Below are positions 40,826 to 46,955 of a DNA stretch of 46,955 nucleotides, piece by piece; the first letter of the stretch is position 1; the number at the start of each line of letters is the position of its first letter. The stretch spans positions 1-46,955 of the forward strand of contig WRAY01000018.1 in NCBI GenBank assembly GCA_009779975.1, in the 5' to 3' direction. Source of the DNA: Bacillota bacterium (GTDB taxonomy: Bacteria; Bacillota; Clostridia; Christensenellales; Pumilibacteraceae). The notes beneath the pieces are model-generated. The model was not told the origin of the DNA and did no database searches. It worked only from the letters and a program-made list of their open reading frames with translations. A program made the position numbers and the translations under genes.

Positions 40826-42372
40826 CTCCACAATCTTTCAATATCATAAAACGCTCGACTCTCGGTTGTTTGAATATGCATTATCACCGAGCCATAGTCT
40901 ATTGCTGCCCAGTTTTTGTCTATGTCACGACGAAGCGGCTCTAAGGAGTAGTCTCTTGATAATCTCTCGTCTACATAATCGGTTAACGCTCGAACTGCTG
41001 TTGAAGAATTAACACTGCAAATAATGAAGAAGTCGCATATTATAGTTTTTTTGCGAACATCAATAACAGATATATCTTGTCCTTTTTTCTCATCAAGGAA
41101 ATCAAATATGAGATTTGAAAGAGTTTCGCTGTTTTCAATAAGGTTGCAGTCAATCGGCAATTTTCTTTCAATCTCTGCCCTTTTCACTCTTTCTTTTTCT
41201 TGCCTTTCTCTTTCTCTTTGAATCCTTTTCTCAAAGCGGCGTTGAGCATTGATTGTCTTGAAGTGTTCAAGTGCCTCTAGTGATGGCTGATAAAATAACA
41301 TTTTTTCTTTTTTAACTTTTTTTAATATTATTCTCAATGCCTTTTCAACTGCTTCATCAAGATTTTTAGGTGCTTTTTTGCGTAATCTTTCATATTCAAT
41401 CCCATCTCTATCCTCGTCCATTTTGTCCGCGAGATAGACTATTTTTTCGAACAAGTTCATTTCAGGGTCGCCAAGATGCTTTTGTATTGCACTTGTGATT
41501 TGAGCAATATTTTCATCTTTTAGTCCCCTGTCTTTTAGAAATATTTGTGCAATTTCAGCCCCAATAAAAGCATGGACAACTTGAGGCGGAATCTCTTGAT
41601 ATTTGTTTGATTTTGCATTTTTTGCAATGTCATGCAACAGGAGCGCCAAAACAATATTTTTGACATCTTCTTTATATAATTTTGCAAGGTATATTCCTTG
41701 TTTTGTTGCATTGAATGTGTGATGAAGTCTTTTTTCATCAAGTTGGTGTGACTTTAGAAATGCAACAAAATCATTGTATTCAGTATATAAGTTATTTGAT
41801 TTGATGTAATCATAGACATTTTCGGAAACAATTGACTGATTGCAAAACGCCAAAGCAACTCTTGAAAGGGTTGATGAGTAATCAGGAATTGCTGTTTTTG
41901 AATATTTTAATTTTGCACCCATTTCTCTTAGTTTCTTTTTGTCGCTGAGAGCAATTTTAAACCCTTCTCGTTTTTGAATAAAAAATGTAGCCATTCCGCA
42001 CAACTCCGAAAATCTTTCCCACTTGTCTAAATCAACAACCATATCAGAGCCAACAATAATAAAAAAATTAGCATCGGGATAAATCTTTTTGAAATGCGAA
42101 ACAGTCAAATGGGAATAACTTGTCCCTTTTTGTTTTAGTTCAAAATCACTTATTTCAACTTTTTCAATATCGCCAAAAACCAGTTTTAACATTTCAATCC
42201 TATGAAATGCATCTTCCGCTTTCGTATCTTTTTTAAATGGCGAAATATTACTCGGCACAACAATAACCCTGTCAAATTTTTCGCTCAAATTTTTGACAAG
42301 TTCTTCGTGTCCTTTCGTCACAGGGTCAAAACTTCCCCCAAATATAGCAATTTTTTCATTCATTCTTTTCAT
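40822..42372 (-). CDS. nadD: Triple fusion NadD - YqeK - RsfS
   Basis: 516 aa from the ATG at 42372. Three enzymes in one chain. Residues about 4-195: nicotinate-nucleotide adenylyltransferase (FGGSFDPVTKGHEELV, PFKKDTKAEDAFHRIEML, SHLTVSHF, SDMVVDLDKW, YSSTLSR). About 205-390: YqeK-type HD hydrolase that cleaves Ap4A (HTFNATKQGIYLAKL, LLHDIAKNAKS, HAFIGAEIA, YLADKMDEDRDG). About 410-516: ribosomal silencing factor RsfS (GQDISVIDVRKKT, CDFFIICSVNSSTAVRAL, NWAAIDYGSVIMHIQ). In Bacillota these are usually separate adjacent genes in the same order. A basic Arg/Glu linker joins YqeK and RsfS. Confidence 0.9.
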   Translation of the reverse strand: MKRMNEKIAIFGGSFDPVTKGHEELVKNLSEKFDRVIVVPSNISPFKKDTKAEDAFHRIEMLKLVFGDIEKVEISDFELKQKGTSYSHLTVSHFKKIYPDANFFIIVGSDMVVDLDKWERFSELCGMATFFIQKREGFKIALSDKKKLREMGAKLKYSKTAIPDYSSTLSRVALAFCNQSIVSENVYDYIKSNNLYTEYNDFVAFLKSHQLDEKRLHHTFNATKQGIYLAKLYKEDVKNIVLALLLHDIAKNAKSNKYQEIPPQVVHAFIGAEIAQIFLKDRGLKDENIAQITSAIQKHLGDPEMNLFEKIVYLADKMDEDRDGIEYERLRKKAPKNLDEAVEKALRIILKKVKKEKMLFYQPSLEALEHFKTINAQRRFEKRIQRERERQEKERVKRAEIERKLPIDCNLIENSETLSNLIFDFLDEKKGQDISVIDVRKKTIICDFFIICSVNSSTAVRALTDYVDERLSRDYSLEPLRRDIDKNWAAIDYGSVIMHIQTTESRAFYDIERLWS

Positions 42373-42379
42373 AAACACT

Positions 42380-42408
42380 ATTTTAATCCATCAAAAAAAA
42401 TTTGTCAA
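42380..42408 (-). promoter_or_regulatory. Leaderless-type promoter of the nadD fusion gene
   Basis: On the minus strand, TTGACA (42403-42408), 17 nt, TAAAAT (42380-42385), then 7 nt to the ATG. There is no Shine-Dalgarno site. Confidence 0.75.
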
Positions 42409-42485
42409 GCAATTTCAATGATTTTGTCCGCTTTACTAATAATATAAATTACAGATAAAAGCGTCTAATGCATTTAAATAAAGAA

Positions 42486-42517
42486 AAAGAGATGTTAACA
42501 AATGTTAGCATCTCTTT
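42486..42517 (-). terminator. Terminator of the small membrane-protein gene
   Basis: A 14-bp stem with one G-T pair (42486-42499 with 42504-42517), AAAT loop and a T-rich minus-strand tail. It lies 11 nt after the stop codon of the gene at 42529. Confidence 0.8.
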
Positions 42518-42528
42518 ATTTGGGTTGA

Positions 42529-42768
42529 TTAGTCGTCTCTTCTTGGTCTTGGAAGAAGCATACAGATAAGACCTAGAGCAAATAGGATAAGCGGTATATA
42601 CAAAAGTCGAACTACAAAATGCAGAGCGTCCATGTATCCGCCGAAGCCTTCCGCATATCTAAATGCCTCTGCGACATTACCAAGATTCATGAAAAACACA
42701 ATCAATGTAACAATTGCAGCAATAAACATTACAAAGCCGACAAGTCTTTTGATTTTCCAAAATAACAT
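42529..42768 (-). CDS. Small two-span membrane protein
   Basis: 79 aa from the ATG at 42768, which follows AGGAGG by 10 nt; the longer frame has no start signal. Two membrane helices (about 8-28 and 50-72) and an Arg/Asp tail (LLPRPRRDD). No family recognised. It stands alone with its own terminator. Confidence 0.55.
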   Translation of the reverse strand: MLFWKIKRLVGFVMFIAAIVTLIVFFMNLGNVAEAFRYAEGFGGYMDALHFVVRLLYIPLILFALGLICMLLPRPRRDD

Positions 42769-42874
42769 AAGTTCTTTTCCTCCTTTTATTATTTTTAACA
42801 TTTTCAGTATACTATGCCGGCAACAGTTTGTCAACAAATTTTTAGAAGTTTTTCATTAAAATTTGCTTAAAATT

Positions 42875-43420
42875 CTAAACTGCCGTTTTTTCGAATTTGA
42901 AGAGCATTGAGTGATTGTATTTTCTGGCGATTAGGAAGCGTTCAATGACAAAGAAAATAAATTCTGCATTTGTTGGTCTTTTGTCGCAATAAAATCTCAT
43001 GTTGAAAATAGTGTTAATTAATGCAAACTTGCCTTTTTTTATTGCTTTTTTAGTTGCAGTAATCATTGCTTGTTCAATTGCTTTTAGTGTTGCACCATAT
43101 ATTTCAGAGCACCTAAGGTAGGCAACTTTTAGCATTGCAGGCACTTTTTCTTCTTTGATATAAGTTGAAAAAATAAACCTAAAATAAGTATAGCCGTCAT
43201 CTTTTGCATCAAAACCCAAAGTATCCAAAAAATTAATAATTGATATTTCAATATTAAATTCGTCAGCAAAACTGAGTAATAGGCCACATTCCTTCACATC
43301 AGTTTTTTCAAAAAACGAAAATTCCCAGTGAATTTCTTGTGACAGCACTCCTTTTTTCCAACACTTAAAGTTTGATACTTTAAAAATATCGGGCTGTTTT
43401 TCTTTTGTCAATGAAAGCAT
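42875..43420 (-). CDS. Orphan protein with a Spo0A C-terminal-like DNA-binding domain
   Basis: 181 aa. The C-terminal half matches the effector domain of Spo0A by pattern: LDTLGFDAKDDGYTYFRF aligns with the GYxYLREAI region, LKAIEQAMITATKKAIKKG with VERAIRHAIEVAWxRG, and KRPTNAEFIFFVIERFL with KGKPTNSEFIAMIADKL. There is no receiver domain; about 70 N-terminal residues are of unknown fold. Spo0A is the master regulator of sporulation, and lone effector-like proteins are not something I can name. Recognition-helix residues differ, so a 0A box need not be its target. A promoter (TTGACA 43452-43457, TATCTT 43429-43434) ends 8 nt before the ATG. Confidence 0.65.
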   Translation of the reverse strand: MLSLTKEKQPDIFKVSNFKCWKKGVLSQEIHWEFSFFEKTDVKECGLLLSFADEFNIEISIINFLDTLGFDAKDDGYTYFRFIFSTYIKEEKVPAMLKVAYLRCSEIYGATLKAIEQAMITATKKAIKKGKFALINTIFNMRFYCDKRPTNAEFIFFVIERFLIARKYNHSMLFKFEKTAV

Positions 43421-43428
43421 GATGTGTT

Positions 43429-43457
43429 AAGATAGCATATTTAACGAGTATTGTCAA
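43429..43457 (-). promoter_or_regulatory. Leaderless-type promoter of the Spo0A-like gene
   Basis: On the minus strand, a perfect TTGACA (43452-43457), 17 nt, TATCTT (43429-43434), then 8 nt to the ATG. The -35 box abuts the dispersed repeat at 43458. Confidence 0.7.
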
Positions 43458-43522
43458 GGATTTTCAACCCTTCTGTCGCAAATTGGCATTACACGGAATC
43501 ACTCTAACAAAGCAATCGAAGA
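43458..43522. repeat. Dispersed repeat, second family, copy 2
   Basis: Direct copy of 38321-38387 (shared TTTTCAACCCTTCTGTCG and GGAATCACTCTAA). The remainder up to 43679 holds no supported gene. Confidence 0.7.
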
Positions 43523-43679
43523 CTGATATAATTCGTCTTAGTCTGAAACTTATTTTTTCTGTTTTTTGGTAAAAGGATAACTTGGGTAACTGCAATGCAA
43601 TTTCCTTTTGTTTTCCTTTATTTAATTGATATTTATTATATTGTTGTTTAGATAAACAACTTGCTAACTGTTAGAATAA

Positions 43680-43934
43680 TTAAAAGCCTGTGCCATGCTT
43701 AAACCATAGAATAATTAAAATAACTAAACCCGGAATTAAGCTAATCCCTGCAAGAATACCACCTAATACCAACAATGTAGTTGACTGTAATCCATATCCT
43801 ATTATTGCTAGAATTCCACCTATTACCATACCAATAATAATGGGAAGACTAATAGATAAAACTTTTTTCTTACGACGCCGTTCTGCTAGAATTGCTTCTT
43901 TTTTAGCCTCTTCTTTACGAGCTTTGTTATTCAT
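43680..43934 (-). CDS. Small two-span membrane protein
   Basis: 84 aa. A charged N-terminal helix (ARKEEAKKEAILAERRRKKK) precedes two membrane helices (about 26-46 and 52-76, glycine-rich). AGGAG lies 6 nt before the ATG. No family recognised. It stands alone next to a toxin-gene remnant. Confidence 0.6.
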   Translation of the reverse strand: MNNKARKEEAKKEAILAERRRKKKVLSISLPIIIGMVIGGILAIIGYGLQSTTLLVLGGILAGISLIPGLVILIILWFKHGTGF

Positions 43935-44077
43935 AAAATACTCCTATAATTTTATAGTATACTATATAATCTTACCGCCATGCCCTGTTAATGCCAAATG
44001 TTGTTCCAGCATGTAAGATACTTGAAAAACTAATTATGTTTTTCGCAATCAATTCTATCTGATTTTTTCTAACATTT

Positions 44078-44458
44078 CTAAGCGTTTTTTTTTGCAGATT
44101 TTCCTAAGGTGCTTTTTTTGGTAAATGATTTATAATTAGCTAGTGCTTTCTTAACCGGGCGTGATTTATTAGCTAGTGCCTTAATGAATTGTGCATTTGT
44201 TGAAACAAACTTTCCACCACCTGCTATCAATCCACTAACTGCTCCAATGACAGCTGCTCGACCCCAATTAACCTCACTCCAATTTTCACCACTAGCAAAC
44301 AAATCATTACCTACACTTTGAGTAAATCCTATCCCTGCAACAATAGCACCTGTAGCAAGCCAACCTAATGGGGAAGCCATCGCCATATCTGCATCATCTG
44401 CACCCATCAATCCATTGAATAATACTTGCCAGGGATCTACTCCAAAGACCTTTATCAA
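44078..44458 (-). pseudogene. Remnant of an RHS/polymorphic-toxin-like gene
   Basis: 126 codons open from a TTG without a ribosome site. The sequence WLATGAIVAGIGFTQS, SEVNWGRAAVIGAVSGLIAGG and a basic C-terminal tail are typical of the glycine-rich region just before the toxin tip in RHS or YD-repeat proteins (NW-x2-A-x2-GA-x-SG). No upstream RHS repeats, partner or immunity gene are present in frame, so this is read as a decayed fragment. The true function, if any, is unknown. Confidence 0.5.
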
Positions 44459-44540
44459 CTATCGAAGATAATTGATAAGGGTTCTCTTAATAGCAGCACT
44501 AACCATCAAAAAAGTGTCGAAGCACTTCAAGCGCATATAT

Positions 44541-46499
44541 TTAAAACATTTCATTCAACTCAATTTCGCTGATAACTTTTTTGTTTAGTTTTTTTGCTTT
44601 GTCGAGTTTTGAACCGGCGTTTTCGCCAACTATGACTAAGTCGGTGTCTTTTGTCACGCTTGATTGAATAATTCCGCCCAGTTCTTCAATTTGTTTTGCA
44701 AGGATTGTTCGTGAAACTGAGAGTGAACCTGTTAGAACAACTTTTAGATTGCTAAATGGCGTCCCCTTTTTTCTTTCTTGCATTTTAGGGTCAATGCCAT
44801 GTTTTTTTAGTTTGTCGATTAGTAATGTGTTTTTTTCAAAAAATTCAACTATTGACTCTGCAACAATTTCGCCTATGTTTTCAATTGAGAGCAGTTCAGC
44901 AGTTGTTGCTTTGCTAAGAGCATCAATTCCCCTAAAATACTCGCTTAAGTCTCTTGCGGTTTTCTTTCCGACATTGTCAATACCTAGTGCGTTGATATAT
45001 CCGGAAAGTGTTACAGACTTACTTTTTTCGATAGCATCTAAAAAATTGTTTATTTTTTTGTCTTTAAAGCCATCAAGAACTGATAAATCCATTGCGGTTA
45101 AAGTGTAGAGTTTGTCGAAAGAATTAATGCCCAGTTTTTCATAGAGTTGAATGACTGTTCTTTCGCTTATACCTTCAATATCCATACATTCTTTTGAAGC
45201 AAAATGAATGAGTCTTCCATAGATTTGAGGCGGACAATTTTCAGAATTCAAGCAAAACAAATGAGCCCCTTTCTGCATTAACTCTGCTTGACATGCCACA
45301 CATACTATTGGTTTTTCAATGATTTCGCCTTCTTCATTGTCACCTGCAACCCCTAATATTTCAGGAATGACATCGTTTGAGCGTCTTATGAATACTCGTG
45401 AGTTTAAACAGATTTTCTTTCTTTGGATGTCATCATAGTTATTGAGAGTTGCCCTTTTGACTGTTGCTCCCGACAACTCAACAGGCTCAATATGGGCAAG
45501 CGGCGTTAGTTTTCCTGTCCGACCGACATTCCATTCAATTGATAGAACGGTGCTTGTTGCTTCTTGTGCCTCAAATTTAAAAGCAATTGCCCAACGAGGG
45601 AATTTGTCAGTATAGCCCAGTTCATCACGAATTACAGCATCATCAACCTTAATGACCATTCCGTCAATTTCAAAATCTAACTCGTCTCTTTTTACTTTTT
45701 CGATTTCGGCAATTATATCGTCAACATTGCTTGAGCGAAAGAGTGAATAGGTTTTGAAAAAATTGTCTTTTAGAAATTGAATTGATTGTTGATGTGATGA
45801 GATTTCTTTGCCCTCAATAAAGTTAATATTATAAAAAATAATATCTAAATTTCTTGACTTTGTGACCCTTGGGTCAAGGTTTCTGATTGCTCCTGCCGCT
45901 CCGTTTCTTGGGTTTTTTAAAGGTTCTTTTGCAGTTTTATTATAATCTTCAAACGCACTATATCTCATTATACCCTCACCCTGAACCTCCAGAGTGCCTT
46001 TAAACGGGATTTTAATGGGGACTGAGGGAATTGTCTTAATTTGTGAGGTGACATTTTCGCCGACTTCTCCGTTGCCTCTGGTAGCGGCAGAGACAAGGTT
46101 TCCGTCTTTATAAGTTAGGCACAAATTAATTCCGTCTAACTTGTGTTCAAGAGTGAAGAAAATATTGTGCGAACTGTCACTGACCGCCCCTACTATTTTT
46201 GTTTGAATCTTTTCCGCCCATTCTTTTAACTCTTCAAAACTGTTACATTTGTCAAGTGAATAAAGTCTTTGCAAATGCTTATGCGTTGAAAATCCTTTCA
46301 AAATTTCTCCGCCAACTCTTTGCGTTGGTGAATGCGGCAATACAAAATTGTGCTCTTTTTCTAAAGAAACTAATTCATCATACAACTCATCATACTCTTT
46401 GTCTGCAACTAAAGGCTCGTCCAAAACATAATAAGCATGGGCGTATTTATTGAGCAAATCTACTAATTCGGTTATTTTTTCTTTAATTATGTCTGACAT
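44541..46499 (-). CDS. ligA: NAD-dependent DNA ligase
   Basis: 652 aa. Seals nicks at replication and repair using NAD+. The adenylation Lys120 is in HKLDGINL; TRGNGEVGENVT, NPRNGAAGAIRNLDPR (motifs III-IIIa) and FKFEAQEATSTVL follow; a four-Cys zinc finger (CVACQAEL, then FCLNSENCPP), helix-hairpin-helix repeats and a C-terminal BRCT domain (KVVLTGSLSVSR) complete it. Residues about 102-113 (IVGAVSDSSHNI) come from a palindromic repeat inserted in frame at 46161-46194. It starts 6 nt after the pcrA stop without a clear ribosome site, so translation is probably coupled. Confidence 0.95.
   Translation of the reverse strand: MSDIIKEKITELVDLLNKYAHAYYVLDEPLVADKEYDELYDELVSLEKEHNFVLPHSPTQRVGGEILKGFSTHKHLQRLYSLDKCNSFEELKEWAEKIQTKIVGAVSDSSHNIFFTLEHKLDGINLCLTYKDGNLVSAATRGNGEVGENVTSQIKTIPSVPIKIPFKGTLEVQGEGIMRYSAFEDYNKTAKEPLKNPRNGAAGAIRNLDPRVTKSRNLDIIFYNINFIEGKEISSHQQSIQFLKDNFFKTYSLFRSSNVDDIIAEIEKVKRDELDFEIDGMVIKVDDAVIRDELGYTDKFPRWAIAFKFEAQEATSTVLSIEWNVGRTGKLTPLAHIEPVELSGATVKRATLNNYDDIQRKKICLNSRVFIRRSNDVIPEILGVAGDNEEGEIIEKPIVCVACQAELMQKGAHLFCLNSENCPPQIYGRLIHFASKECMDIEGISERTVIQLYEKLGINSFDKLYTLTAMDLSVLDGFKDKKINNFLDAIEKSKSVTLSGYINALGIDNVGKKTARDLSEYFRGIDALSKATTAELLSIENIGEIVAESIVEFFEKNTLLIDKLKKHGIDPKMQERKKGTPFSNLKVVLTGSLSVSRTILAKQIEELGGIIQSSVTKDTDLVIVGENAGSKLDKAKKLNKKVISEIELNEMF
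46161..46194 (-). repeat. Degenerate palindromic repeat inside ligA
   Basis: On the minus strand it reads GTAGGGGCGGTCAGTGACAG then TTCGCACAATATT, matching the ends of the intergenic copies. It lies in frame between the N-terminal Ia region and the adenylation motif. Confidence 0.7.
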
Positions 46500-46505
46500 A
46501 GTTCG

Positions 46506-46955
46506 TTAATTTATTTCCAAAGGAGCATGTGCTAATGACAATACTAGTTTCATTGAATTGTCATCAAATTCAATTTCGCCATAAGGGTTTGAGTCTGCTC
46601 CCGAAAGACTAAGGATTGTGCCAACTCCAAACTTTGTGTGCTTTACTCTTGTTCCAACATTGAATTTTGATATATCTATATCCTTCTTTTCTAATGGTTT
46701 GTATTCAGGCTGTCTTATTGGAATTGTGTTTTGAGCAACTCGATATGGCTCATAGAACATTTTTGAACTCATTGCAAAGCCCAATTCTTTTAAAAATCTT
46801 GACGGTTTTGATAGTTTTCTTCCGCCATATAAAAATCGGCTTTCAGAATTTGTCAAATATAAATGTTTTTTTGCTCTTGTCATTGCAACATACATAAGCC
46901 GCCTTTCCTCTTCCAGTTCCGCTTCATCCCCTATTCGCTTTTCATAGGGAAAAAT
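46506..46955 (-). CDS. pcrA: ATP-dependent DNA helicase PcrA, C-terminal end (partial)
   Basis: Only the last 149 residues lie in the window; the gene continues past its end. EEERRLMYVAMTRAKKHLYL is motif VI of UvrD/PcrA-type superfamily 1 helicases, and the C-terminal part (KFNVGTRVKHTKFGVGTIL, EIEFDDNSMKLVLSLAHAPL) is the Tudor-like domain by which PcrA binds RNA polymerase. The pcrA-ligA order is usual in Bacillota. The stop lies 6 nt before the ligA ATG. Confidence 0.92.
   Translation of the reverse strand: MFPYEKRIGDEAELEEERRLMYVAMTRAKKHLYLTNSESRFLYGGRKLSKPSRFLKELGFAMSSKMFYEPYRVAQNTIPIRQPEYKPLEKKDIDISKFNVGTRVKHTKFGVGTILSLSGADSNPYGEIEFDDNSMKLVLSLAHAPLEIN

Noticed and set aside
44078-44458. 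Intact small gene next to ligA
   Set aside because: No start signal and the sequence resembles an internal part of a large toxin; recorded as a pseudogene.

Overview
The window is 47 kb of AT-rich bacterial chromosome that reads as a low-GC Gram-positive (Bacillota, Clostridia-like), probably uncultured. The evidence is the PcfK/PcfJ conjugation genes, a long-form hibernation factor (HPF), a PPi-type phosphofructokinase, a SpoIVFB-like protease, a protein resembling the Spo0A DNA-binding domain, TmcAL, the pcrA-ligA order and a Bce/Vex-like two-component/ABC cluster. No tRNA, rRNA, CRISPR array or intact transposase was seen.

Layout. (1) 1-8217, plus strand: part of an integrative/conjugative element, with a topoisomerase-type zinc-ribbon protein, PcfK (the family that includes the Cas9 inhibitor AcrIIA9), PcfJ, a small unknown protein and a 1636-aa DNA methylase-helicase of the DarB-like antirestriction type. 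(2) 8270-10730, minus strand: a two-gene cassette under one consensus promoter, made of a DUF4263 (Shedu-type) nuclease-like protein and a Ser/Thr kinase with Sel1 repeats. It is very AT-rich and looks like a defence cargo; I regard it as the best candidate for an undescribed system. (3) 10.7-12.2 kb: gene-poor, with a candidate structured RNA, a small membrane protein and palindromic repeats. (4) 12.2-28.7 kb: chromosomal housekeeping genes (phosphohexomutase, NAD synthase, RadC, two tandem XRE regulator modules, YebC, SpoIVFB-like protease, GlmS, sugar isomerase, Pgi, HPF, GDPD, PPi-PFK) and a pentapeptide-repeat/FtsK-gamma fusion. (5) 28.7-34.1 kb: response regulator, histidine kinase, ABC ATPase and FtsX-like permease. 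(6) 34.2-36.2 kb: groES-groEL. (7) 36.3-46.9 kb: small membrane proteins, a HAD phosphatase, a 0.9-kb repeat-rich stretch, a 51-aa ORF, TmcAL, a NadD-YqeK-RsfS triple fusion, the Spo0A-C-like protein, a toxin remnant, LigA and the C-terminal end of PcrA.

Two themes run through the window. First, about a dozen genes have a recognisable -10 box (often with a -35 box at 17 bp) only 5-9 nt before the ATG and no Shine-Dalgarno site, so leaderless transcripts look routine here. Second, a palindromic GTAGGGGCGG-type repeat, usually as an inverted pair, occurs between genes, between groES and groEL, and in frame inside tmcAL and ligA, where it adds peptide to essential-type enzymes.

All calls come from reading the sequence. 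Family assignments rest on recognised motifs and were not checked by database search.
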